Origin: Chloroflexota bacterium | GTDB taxonomy: Bacteria; Chloroflexota; Anaerolineae; B4-G1; DUEL01 | DNA: 5,320 bases | Direction of reading: 5' to 3' | Assembly: GCA_017743275.1 (NCBI GenBank) | Contig: JAGHZG010000151.1 | Location: 1-5,320, forward strand | Translations under genes and position numbers: made by a program | Part shown: positions 1 to 5,320 of the stretch, piece after piece | Numbering within the stretch: the stretch's first letter is position 1 | Layout: each line of letters starts with the position of its first letter | Notes under the pieces: generated by a model | Databases searched by the model: none | What the model saw: only the letters and a program-made list of their open reading frames with translations | What the model was told of the DNA's origin: nothing

Positions 1-51
1 TTCATTCATCACATTGTGCTCAACTACCAGGACTTTTCAGACAAGCTCTGA
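1..51 (+). other. Possible 3' tail of an upstream gene (very tentative)
   Basis: From the first base, frame 1 stays open for 16 codons (reading FIHHIVLNYQDFSDKL) and stops with TGA at 49-51, whose last two bases fall in the first unit of the octamer array. Such a short stretch cannot be told from chance, and it is less GC-rich than the genes in the window. If real, it would be the C-terminus of the gene before the molybdenum hydroxylase, which is where an iron-sulfur or FAD partner subunit might be encoded. The peptide matches no motif I recognise, so no function is given. Confidence 0.15.
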
Positions 52-121
52 TTCTCTGATTCTCTGATTCTTTGATTCTTTGATTCTTTGATTCTCTGAT
101 TCTCCGATTCTCCGATTCCCC
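50..121. repeat. Tandem array of nine 8-bp units (GATTCTCT type)
   Basis: GATT recurs exactly every 8 bases at 50, 58, 66, 74, 82, 90, 98, 106 and 114. The units are, in order: GATTCTCT twice, GATTCTTT three times, GATTCTCT once, GATTCTCC twice and GATTCCCC once. Identical variants are grouped, as expected if the array grew by local duplication. The last unit ends one base before the GGGGAGGA ribosome binding site of the downstream gene, so the array forms its leader or promoter region. On the + strand the first units contain TGA every 8 bases, which places stops in all three frames and blocks any read-through translation from upstream. A change in unit number would alter spacing but not the coding frame of the downstream gene. 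Confidence 0.95.
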
Positions 122-122
122 T

Positions 123-130
123 GGGGAGGA
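123..130 (+). promoter_or_regulatory. Ribosome binding site of the molybdenum hydroxylase gene
   Basis: GGGGAGGA lies three bases before the ATG at 134 and matches the Shine-Dalgarno consensus, which fixes this start. The bases CCCCTGGGG (118-126) form a small palindrome joining the array end to this site. Its one-base centre makes a stable hairpin unlikely. Confidence 0.75.
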
Positions 131-133
131 ACC

Positions 134-2407
134 ATGGCCAATTTCAAAGTGGTGGGCAAACCCATCCGTCGCTTTGACGCCCTGAGCAAGGCTGTCGGGG
201 CCACCGTCTTCGCCGACGACTTCAAGATGCCGGGTATGCTCCACGGCAAGGTCCTGCGCAGCCCGTACCCCTCGGCCCGTATCGTCCGCATAGACCCCAG
301 CCGGGCCCGCGCCCTCCCCGGCGTCGTCTGCGTGCTGACCGCCGCCGACATCGGCTACGCCAAAATGGTCGCCGACATCCCCGGCCAGACCGGGCAACGG
401 GAACGCCGGGGCTCCGAGACCCCCGTCCTGGCCTGGGACCGGGTCCGCTACAAGGGCGAGGCGGTGGCCCTGGTCGCCGCCGAGACCGAAGAGATCGCCG
501 AGAGGGCCCTGGACCTGATAGATGTGGAGTACGAGCCCCTGCCCGGCGTCTTTGACCCGCTGGAGGCGATGAAACCGGGCGCGCCGGTCGTCTTTGAGCC
601 CGATAACATCGTCGCCCGGTGGCGCATCCGCAAGGGCGACATTGAGGCCGGCTTCGCCGCCGCCGACCTCATCATTGAAAACACCTACCGGGTCCCCTTC
701 GTGGAGCACGCCTACATGGAGCCCGAGTCGGGCGTCGCCTGGGTGGATGAGCGCGGCGTCATCAACATCCGGGTCTCCACCCAGGTCATGGAGCACTTCC
801 GTACCGTCGCCCGGACGATAGGTGTGCCCCAGAACCGGGTCCGCATCCAGGGCGCGTTCGCCGGTGGTGGCTTCGGCGGCAAGGAGGACATCACCGTGGA
901 GGTCTTCCTGGCCCTGCTGGCCCTGCACACCCGCCGTCCCGTCCGCCTGGCCTACACCCGTGAGGAGTCCATCCTGGCCCACTCCAAGCGCCACCCCTAC
1001 ATCATGCGCTACCGGACCGGGGTCAAACGGAACGGGCGCATCACGGCGCTCCAGGCGGAACTGATCGCCGATTCGGGCGCGTACCCGTACCTGAGCCCCT
1101 ACGTCTCCCTCTACTCCACGGTGATGGCGACCGGCCCGTACCGGATAGACAACGTCTGGGTGGACACCGTCGCGGTGGCAACGAACAACCCGTTCACCAG
1201 CGCCTTCCGGGGCTTCGGAGGGCCCCAGCCGTGCTTCGCCTACGAGCGACAAATGGACGAGATTGCCCGTGCGCTGGGGCTGGACCCGCTGGAGGTGCGG
1301 CGGATCAACTATCTGCGGACGGGCGACACCACAGCCACCGGGCAGGTGGTCCACAGTGCGGTCCTGCTGGAGGAGTCGGCGCGGCGGGCGCTGGAGGCGC
1401 TGGGCGAACGGACACCCGACCGGGGACCGATCCGGGTTGGCCGGGGCTTCGCGTCCTACTTCCAGAGTTACGGCCGCCTGATGTGGCTCCACGACACGTC
1501 CCAGGCCTGGGTGGGCCTGGAACTGGACGGGACGGTGGTCATCCGCTGCGGCGCGCCGGACCCCGGCGGCGGGCAACTCTCCAGCCTCTGCCAGATTGCC
1601 AGCGAGGTCCTGGGCGTGCCGCTGGAGAACGTCGTCGCCTATACCCCGGACACGGCACTCACCCCGCTGGCCGGCACCACCACCGCCACCCGCCAACTCT
1701 ACATGTCCGGCAATGCCGTCCTGCAGGCCGCCACGGCCATCCGCAAGACCCTGCTGGAGCGGGCGTCCAGGTACTTTGAGGAGGACCCAGACGACCTGGA
1801 CCTGGCGGACGGGCGGGTGTTCGTCAAGAACGACCCGGACCGGTCCATGCCGCTGGCGGACCTGGTGCGCATCTGTGCGGCAGAGGGGTTGCCCCTCTCC
1901 CACCTGGCGATGTTCAAGGCCCCCTTCCGCGACCCCATAGACCCGGAGACTGGTCAGGGGGACGTCTTCCCGGACTTCACCTTCGGGACCTTCGCGGTGG
2001 AGGTGGCGGTGGACACGGAGACGGGACAGGTGGAGGTCCTCAAGAGCGTAGCCTGCCACGACGTGGGGCGGGCCATCAACCCCGCCGCCGTCATCGGGCA
2101 GATACAGGGGGGAAGCCACCAGGGGCTGGGGTACGCCCTGATGGAGAACCTCATCGTGGAGAACGGGGAGATCAAGACCCCGTCGCTTTCGGAGTACCTG
2201 ATCCCCACCTCGGTGGACTACCCGACGACGCAGGTCATCCTGCTGGAATCGGGGACGGGCGTGGGGCCGTTCGGGGCCAAAGGCATCGGCGAGCCCGCGC
2301 TGACGCCCGTCGCGCCGGCGGTGGCCAACGCCGTGGTGGACGCCATCGGGGTGCCCATCAACGAACTCCCCATCACGCCGGAGCGGGTGCTGCGGGCGCT
2401 CAGGTGA
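134..2407 (+). CDS. Xanthine dehydrogenase-family molybdopterin-binding (large) subunit
   Basis: This 757-aa protein has the usual length and layout of the stand-alone large subunit of molybdenum hydroxylases, which hydroxylate heterocycles or aldehydes using a molybdopterin cofactor. An N-terminal segment of the VGKPI-RFDALSKAVG type leads into the a/b hammerhead domain (about residues 18-128), followed by two cofactor-binding domains (about 145-385 and 410-740). Visible motifs are STQ with Q217, GGGFGGKE at 244-251, AFRGFGGPQ at 357-365 and KGIGEPA at 716-722, whose E720 matches the catalytic Glu. By eye these align with bovine XDH Q767, E802, F914 and E1261. The region matching bovine R880 (SLYSTVMATGPYRI) has no Arg there, so xanthine need not be the substrate. 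AFRGFGG replaces the CO dehydrogenase active-site loop, so it is not a true CoxL. A partner 2Fe-2S subunit and FAD subunit would be expected but are not in the window. The family call is firm; the substrate is unknown. Confidence 0.96.
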   Translation: MANFKVVGKPIRRFDALSKAVGATVFADDFKMPGMLHGKVLRSPYPSARIVRIDPSRARALPGVVCVLTAADIGYAKMVADIPGQTGQRERRGSETPVLAWDRVRYKGEAVALVAAETEEIAERALDLIDVEYEPLPGVFDPLEAMKPGAPVVFEPDNIVARWRIRKGDIEAGFAAADLIIENTYRVPFVEHAYMEPESGVAWVDERGVINIRVSTQVMEHFRTVARTIGVPQNRVRIQGAFAGGGFGGKEDITVEVFLALLALHTRRPVRLAYTREESILAHSKRHPYIMRYRTGVKRNGRITALQAELIADSGAYPYLSPYVSLYSTVMATGPYRIDNVWVDTVAVATNNPFTSAFRGFGGPQPCFAYERQMDEIARALGLDPLEVRRINYLRTGDTTATGQVVHSAVLLEESARRALEALGERTPDRGPIRVGRGFASYFQSYGRLMWLHDTSQAWVGLELDGTVVIRCGAPDPGGGQLSSLCQIASEVLGVPLENVVAYTPDTALTPLAGTTTATRQLYMSGNAVLQAATAIRKTLLERASRYFEEDPDDLDLADGRVFVKNDPDRSMPLADLVRICAAEGLPLSHLAMFKAPFRDPIDPETGQGDVFPDFTFGTFAVEVAVDTETGQVEVLKSVACHDVGRAINPAAVIGQIQGGSHQGLGYALMENLIVENGEIKTPSLSEYLIPTSVDYPTTQVILLESGTGVGPFGAKGIGEPALTPVAPAVANAVVDAIGVPINELPITPERVLRALR

Positions 2408-2409
2408 CC

Positions 2410-2445
2410 AACGTGCCAGGCACTTCCCGAAGTGCCTGGCACGTT
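2410..2445. terminator. Perfect 16-bp inverted repeat between convergent genes
   Basis: AACGTGCCAGGCACTT (2410-2425), a CCCG loop (2426-2429) and its exact complement AAGTGCCTGGCACGTT (2430-2445) form a 36-base hairpin with no mismatch. It begins two bases after the stop of the + strand gene. Its last base is also the final base of the stop codon of the - strand operon. This placement suits a bidirectional terminator or a barrier against convergent read-through. Neither side has a run of T, so it is not a textbook intrinsic terminator. Each arm contains GTGCC-A/T-GGCAC, itself a near-palindrome, which is also seen in dispersed REP-like elements. The structure is certain; its role is inferred. 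Confidence 0.8.
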
Positions 2446-2711
2446 CAGTCAGAGGCCACCAACGCCCTCAGCGTCCCCACGGCCTGCACGTCCACCGGAA
2501 TCCCGTCTATCTCCTGGGGGACCAGGTCCTCGGCGTCCAGTTCCTCCGGCGGCACCTTGTGGGTCACGGAGACGATGAGGGCCAGTTCGCCGGTATACTG
2601 CCCGTCCCGCTGGCGGAGGCCGATGCCGACCCCGACGACGTTTGCTTTGCGCATCAACTCCGCCTCGTGCGCGGCCTTTACTGCCCGAATGCGCGCCATC
2701 TCGTCGCTCAT
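2445..2711 (-). CDS. Small conserved-type protein of unknown function (88 aa)
   Basis: The start is the ATG at 2711, preceded by GGAGGGAGG (2712-2720). It overlaps the stop of the upstream gene by four bases (ATGA), so translation is probably coupled. A longer frame is open upstream, but it runs antisense-like through the MBL gene and is not credible. Residues 1-22 look like a charged helix (ARIRAVKAAHEAELM). Then come NVVGVGIGLRQRDG (about 24-37), ELALIVSVTHKVPPEEL (about 42-58) and IPQ/EIDG-IPVDVQAVG (about 64-79). This pattern, 'VVGVGIG...L.V.V..K.P...L...IP..IDG.PVDV', resembles a small domain I recall both alone and at the N-terminus of some trypsin-like peptidases. No protease catalytic residues are present here. 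There is no signal peptide or membrane segment. No function is assigned. Confidence 0.85.
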   Translation of the reverse strand: MSDEMARIRAVKAAHEAELMRKANVVGVGIGLRQRDGQYTGELALIVSVTHKVPPEELDAEDLVPQEIDGIPVDVQAVGTLRALVASD

Positions 2712-3553
2712 CCTCCCTCCGCCATTTCCTCCAGCCAGCGCTCCAATCCGGTCCGAATCTGAGGCAACAACCGCTCCCTCTCCCGATCCGGAGCAGGGAG
2801 CAACGGCAACAACTCCTCCGCCAGTGCGGTCAGGTCGGGGCGCCGGCCTTTTTCCAGAGATGCCTGCAGGCGCTGGCGGACATGCCGGAGATACCCGGCC
2901 AGGGGGCGGGCGACCTCCGGCCCGCCCAGCGGCCCCCGGCCTGGCACCACCGTCCGGACAGGCGGAGCACCCTCTTCCAGGCGGGTCAGCGCCTCCAGCC
3001 AGTGGGTCGGAGAGGGCGCCTCGGAGAGCGGCGGTTGGGTCTGCAGAACCACGTCGCCGGTAAAGAGCACCGCCCGGGTGGGAAGCCACATCCACACGCT
3101 GCCCGCCGAGGGGCCGGAGATCGCCTCTACAGTGACCGGGATTTCGTCCTCCAGCGTCACCCGCCCGTCCACGACGATTTCCGGCGATGGAACATGTACC
3201 CCCTCCGGGGAGAGAATCGCCCTCCCCTGGGGAGCATAGCGGCGGTTCCAGTCCTCCACCAGTGCCTGCGGCAGATTCTCTCCCCGTTCCCGGATTTTCT
3301 GCCAGGTCCCGCGCCCGGCAATTATCGGCACTCCCACCCAGAGCGCGCCCAGCAGCCGGTCCGGATGGTCGTCAGTCAGAATGAGGTAGCGGATGGGGCG
3401 GCCGATGGCGCGCGCCGCCTTCCGCCAGGCCTGATGGTCGGAGGGAAACGGCGGCGCATCTATAGCGACCACCCACCGCCCGGTCACTACCAGGCCCACA
3501 TTCATACCAGGATAAACAGAGGATACGTAGACACCAGAGGCAATCTCTTCCAT
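2708..3553 (-). CDS. MBL-fold protein with degenerate metal site
   Basis: The 281-aa product (numbered from the ATG at 3553) follows the metallo-beta-lactamase fold. It has an N-terminal sandwich half starting MEEIASGVYV, then IDAP (31-34), LILTDDHPDR (57-66), LFTGDVV (163-169) and VVPGRGPLGG (202-211), and ends in a charged, helical tail (about 212-281). The usual HxHxDH reads D61-D-H63-P-D65-R66. The GH(T/S)xGS loop reads GPSAGS (147-152). The PGHG loop reads PGRG (204-207). Four expected His ligands are therefore replaced by Asp, Arg, Pro and Arg, while H63, D65 and D167 remain. A normal di-metal hydrolase centre looks impossible, so this is probably a pseudoenzyme or has a changed activity. 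Start choice: AAGGGA (3569-3574) is nine bases before a TTG at 3559 and 15 before the ATG at 3553, so the TTG, or the GTG at 3556, is possible. The ATG at 3604 would overlap the toxin gene by 32 bases and adds a non-family-like N-terminus. Confidence 0.88.
   Translation of the reverse strand: MEEIASGVYVSSVYPGMNVGLVVTGRWVVAIDAPPFPSDHQAWRKAARAIGRPIRYLILTDDHPDRLLGALWVGVPIIAGRGTWQKIRERGENLPQALVEDWNRRYAPQGRAILSPEGVHVPSPEIVVDGRVTLEDEIPVTVEAISGPSAGSVWMWLPTRAVLFTGDVVLQTQPPLSEAPSPTHWLEALTRLEEGAPPVRTVVPGRGPLGGPEVARPLAGYLRHVRQRLQASLEKGRRPDLTALAEELLPLLPAPDRERERLLPQIRTGLERWLEEMAEGG
2712..2720 (-). promoter_or_regulatory. Ribosome binding site of the 88-aa protein gene
   Basis: On the - strand, GGAGGGAGG directly abuts the ATG at 2711. 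Its first GGAGG is four bases from the start. It lies inside the last codons of the MBL gene and decides the short start against the longer open frame. Confidence 0.7.
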
Positions 3554-3572
3554 CACCAATGATCCCGTTCCC

Positions 3573-3833
3573 TTACCCGCGATACACATCCCGCCTGTGT
3601 CCAATGTGCAGTATCGTCACAGTTTTCTGCTCATCGTTAATCTCATAGATGACCCGATAGTCTCCCACACGAATCCGCCAGCCATCGCGGCCGGTTAACT
3701 TGAGACATCCCGGCGGTCGGGGATTCTGCCCCAGTGCCCGGATTGCATCCCGGACATGTTCATAAGCCACACCGGGCAAATGTGCCAGTTCCTTTTGAGC
3801 CCGGCGCAGGATCAGGACAGTGTACTCCTTCAT
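3573..3833 (-). CDS. RelE/ParE-superfamily toxin (type II toxin-antitoxin)
   Basis: The 86-aa protein has the typical RelE size and order. An initial strand (YTVLILRRAQKELAHLP) leads into a helical pair with VRDAIRALGQNPRPPGCLKL (about 27-46). The RNase core follows, GWRIRVGDYRVIYEI (51-65), then TVTILHIGHRRDVYRG at the end (71-86). R53, R55, R60, R80/R81 and Y84 sit where RelE-type mRNA interferases carry their basic and aromatic catalytic residues, so cleavage of mRNA on the ribosome is likely; this is family knowledge, not shown here. The GHRRDVY ending favours RelE over the gyrase-targeting ParE branch. The start codon overlaps the antitoxin stop as ATGA, and no good ribosome binding site is near, so translation should depend on the antitoxin. 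The stop is TAA at 3573-3575. Around its 3' end GC falls to about 43% (3601-3660). The gene appears intact. Confidence 0.93.
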   Translation of the reverse strand: MKEYTVLILRRAQKELAHLPGVAYEHVRDAIRALGQNPRPPGCLKLTGRDGWRIRVGDYRVIYEINDEQKTVTILHIGHRRDVYRG

Positions 3834-4036
3834 CGCGCTCGCTCTATTTCCTCAACCGCCTGCTCAAAAGGAATCGCCTCATCCTGCGATGCCTTGGCCC
3901 GGTCATAAGCACGAATGGCCTCCAACTCCTCCAGGGCTTCCAGCAACCGTTCATAGTCCGCAATATCCAGAAGCACCCCGACCCGAATGCCCTTTTCATC
4001 TGTGACGTATCGCATATTCCAGGTAATTGTGCTCAT
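3830..4036 (-). CDS. Phd/YefM- or RelB-like antitoxin
   Basis: The 68-aa acidic protein lies directly before the RelE toxin and overlaps it by four bases. Residues 9-30 (RYVTDEKGIRVGVLLDIADYER) resemble the short strand-helix start of Phd/YefM-like antitoxins, with 'V.LDI.DYE.LLE'. A helix rich in Glu (LLEALEELEAIRAYDRAKAS, 31-50) follows. The tail DEAIPFEQAVEEIERAR (52-68) is a common toxin-binding ending in antitoxins paired with RelE. In known pairs the antitoxin neutralises the toxin and represses the operon; here its own operator is not obvious, because its leader is the 3' end of alaX. GGAGGTGA (4043-4050), six bases upstream, is the best ribosome binding site in the operon and supports strong antitoxin translation. 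The Met at residue 8 is a less likely start. The exact antitoxin subfamily is uncertain. Confidence 0.88.
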   Translation of the reverse strand: MSTITWNMRYVTDEKGIRVGVLLDIADYERLLEALEELEAIRAYDRAKASQDEAIPFEQAVEEIERAR

Positions 4037-4042
4037 TGCCCT

Positions 4043-4050
4043 TCACCTCC
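4043..4050 (-). promoter_or_regulatory. Strong ribosome binding site of the antitoxin gene
   Basis: On the - strand, GGAGGTGA lies six bases before the ATG at 4036, within the 17-base gap after the alaX stop. It is the clearest Shine-Dalgarno site in the operon. It would let the antitoxin be made in excess over the toxin, whose start lacks one. Confidence 0.8.
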
Positions 4051-4053
4051 CAA

Positions 4054-5265
4054 TCACGTCTTGGGGATTTCCTTCAGTATCTCCTCCACCCGCCCGCGCG
4101 GGGCGGCGGGGGCACTCCCCTGGGCAAAGCGGGCCTGCCCACCGCCTTTGCCCCCCAACGGTTCGGCAATGGCCCGCAGGAGGGCCGTCGCGTCGGCGGG
4201 GACTCCCTCCGCACAGGCCACGCAGAGGTGGACCCGCTCCCCTCCGACCGAAGCGACCAGCGCGACCGTGCCCGGATGGGCGGCGACCTTCTGGGCCAGC
4301 GCCCGCAGGTCGGCGGGGTCCCAGTTCTCCTCCACCGCCCGGGCCACCCGCAGCGGCCCCACCGACACCGCCGTCTCCGCCAGCCGCGCCGCCTCCACCT
4401 CCACCAGCCGCTCCCGCAGCGTCCGCGCCTCCCGCCGGGCCGCCTTCGCCTCCTCCTGCAGACGGCCCACCGCCTCCGGCAACTCCCAATACCCCACCGT
4501 CAGCATCGCGGCCAGGTTCTGCAGCACCCCGTTCTTCAGCCGGTAATCCCGCAGCGCCCGCCCGCCACAGACAAATTCCACGCGCGTCTCCTGTCCCCGA
4601 TAGTCCAGGCGGAGCACCTTCAGCAGGCCGATCTCGCCGGTCCGGGCGACGTGCGTCCCGCCGCACGGGTTCAAGTCAAAGGGACGGCCCCCCTCATCGC
4701 CGGCCACCTCCACCAGGCGGATGGGCCCTTCTACCTGCGGGGGGCGGCGCAGGGGGAGCGTCGCCACGTCCTCCGGACGCACGAAGTACGCCCGCACGGG
4801 CCGGTCCTCCCAGATGACCCCGTTGACCCGATCCTCCACCTCCTCCAGCGCCTGGCGCGAAAGGCGTGGGACGTTCAGGTCTATGGTGCTGACCTCCGCG
4901 CCCAGGTGGAAGGAGACGGTATCCGCGTCCAGCAACTGCTCGCAGGCCGCGGAGAGCAGATGCTGACCGGTGTGCTGCTGCATGTGGTCAAAGCGGCGGG
5001 GCCAGTCTATCTCGCCGGTCACCTCGTCGTCGGGGAGGGGGGCCGCCAGGATGTGCACGACGGCCCCGTCCGGCTCCCGCACCTCGGCGCCCAGGACCGG
5101 GACGCCGCTCAGATGGCCCCGGTCGGAGGGCTGACCGCCGGAGGTCGGGTAGAAGGCCGTGCGGTCCAGAATCACCGCCGGATGGCCGTCCCAGGTCAGC
5201 CGCTCCACCACCCGGGCGGTGAAACAGGTCAGGTAGGAATCGGTATAGTACAGGCGATGGGTCAT
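4054..5265 (-). CDS. AlaX-type alanyl-tRNA editing hydrolase, long form with DHHA1 domain
   Basis: This 403-aa protein matches AlaX proteins, free-standing relatives of the alanyl-tRNA synthetase editing domain that hydrolyse mischarged Ser- or Gly-tRNA(Ala). The N-terminal barrel (about 1-90) has the family signature MTHRLYYTDSYLT and LDRTAFYPTSGGQPSDRG (33-50). The editing domain follows, with zinc ligands HTGQH (H98, H102) and CGGTH (C201, H205) all present. A Glu/Arg-rich coiled-coil-like segment spans about 261-300. A C-terminal DHHA1 domain (about 305-403) ends with GGKGGGQARFAQGS (371-384). This makes it the long AlaX form, and it should be active. The synthetase catalytic and anticodon parts are absent, so it is not a truncated alaS. 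The start is set by the family N-terminus; no Shine-Dalgarno site is visible before it. It is the first gene of the five-gene operon. Confidence 0.95.
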   Translation of the reverse strand: MTHRLYYTDSYLTCFTARVVERLTWDGHPAVILDRTAFYPTSGGQPSDRGHLSGVPVLGAEVREPDGAVVHILAAPLPDDEVTGEIDWPRRFDHMQQHTGQHLLSAACEQLLDADTVSFHLGAEVSTIDLNVPRLSRQALEEVEDRVNGVIWEDRPVRAYFVRPEDVATLPLRRPPQVEGPIRLVEVAGDEGGRPFDLNPCGGTHVARTGEIGLLKVLRLDYRGQETRVEFVCGGRALRDYRLKNGVLQNLAAMLTVGYWELPEAVGRLQEEAKAARREARTLRERLVEVEAARLAETAVSVGPLRVARAVEENWDPADLRALAQKVAAHPGTVALVASVGGERVHLCVACAEGVPADATALLRAIAEPLGGKGGGQARFAQGSAPAAPRGRVEEILKEIPKT

Positions 5266-5269
5266 GGGG

Positions 5270-5298
5270 AATGACCAATGAACAAATGACCAATGACT
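5270..5298. repeat. Short tandem array (AATGACC-type heptamer) before alaX
   Basis: AATGACCAATGA occurs at 5270-5281 and again at 5285-5296, 15 bases apart. Read finely, the stretch is four degenerate 7-8 base units: AATGACC, AATGAAC, AAATGACC and AATGACT. The array begins four bases upstream of the alaX ATG, so it occupies the place where a ribosome binding site would sit. No convincing -10/-35 pair can be read in the remaining bases to the window end. The repeat is certain; its role is unknown. Confidence 0.8.
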
Positions 5299-5320
5299 AT
5301 TGAGATTCGCCTTGCTATAG

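Noticed and set aside
50..121. Octamer array as a CRISPR array
   Set aside because: Units are 8 bp and contiguous, with no spacers, so this is a simple tandem repeat.
20..2119. Long - strand open frame of 699 codons opposite the molybdenum hydroxylase gene
   Set aside because: It is antisense to a clear, full-length family member. Its composition (rich in Gly, Arg, Val, Asp, His) is that of a GC-rich shadow frame, and its tail is just the octamer array read as an 8-residue repeat.
2712..3095. N-terminal extension of the 88-aa protein to 216 residues
   Set aside because: The extra residues overlap the MBL gene in another frame and are low-complexity Gly/Pro/Arg/Ala. The strong ribosome binding site at 2712-2720 and the ATGA overlap support the start at 2711.
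4027..4817. Pro-rich and Gly-rich low-complexity frames suggesting a structural or secreted repeat protein
   Set aside because: They lie within alaX in other frames and arise from its high GC content, with no independent start signal or domain.
4027..5274. + strand open frame of 415 codons opposite alaX
   Set aside because: It is the complement of a gene with all AlaX zinc ligands and the DHHA1 motif. It shows no domain pattern and is rich in Arg, Pro, Gln and His, as expected for a shadow frame.
5266..5320. Promoter for the - strand operon
   Set aside because: A promoter is expected here or beyond the window end, but I could not find a -10/-35 pair good enough to place one.

Overview
This is a GC-rich bacterial window with two convergent transcription units. 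One large gene lies on the + strand (134-2407). Five tightly packed genes lie on the - strand, read from 5265 down to 2445. The taxon cannot be fixed from the sequence. High GC, a long-form AlaX, a stand-alone xanthine dehydrogenase-type large subunit and short tandem arrays in front of genes would suit a Chloroflexota-like organism, but that is a weak guess.

Left part: bases 1-133 hold no complete gene. A 72-bp array of nine 8-bp units (GATTCTCT type) runs almost to the ribosome binding site of a molybdenum hydroxylase large subunit of the xanthine dehydrogenase family (757 aa). That protein keeps the molybdopterin-contact motifs and the catalytic Glu. Its iron-sulfur and FAD partners are not in the window. 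A perfect 16-bp inverted repeat (2410-2445) fills the gap between the two convergent units and probably ends or insulates both.

Right part, in transcription order on the - strand: a 403-aa AlaX-type alanyl-tRNA editing protein with a DHHA1 tail; a Phd/YefM-like antitoxin; a RelE-family toxin; a metallo-beta-lactamase-fold protein whose metal site is largely destroyed; and an 88-aa conserved-type small protein. Junctions are 17 bases, a 4-base ATGA overlap, about 13-19 bases, and another ATGA overlap, so they look like one translationally coupled operon. The toxin-antitoxin pair has clearly lower GC than its flanks, which suggests it was inserted into an existing gene string. A second short tandem array (AATGACC type) sits directly before the alaX start.

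The most interesting items are the metal-site-degenerate MBL protein coupled to the small protein, the toxin-antitoxin pair inside the operon, the two tandem arrays that both end in ATTCCCC just before a gene, and the convergent hairpin, which may be a dispersed palindromic repeat. I see no clear evidence for an entirely new defence or mobile system.
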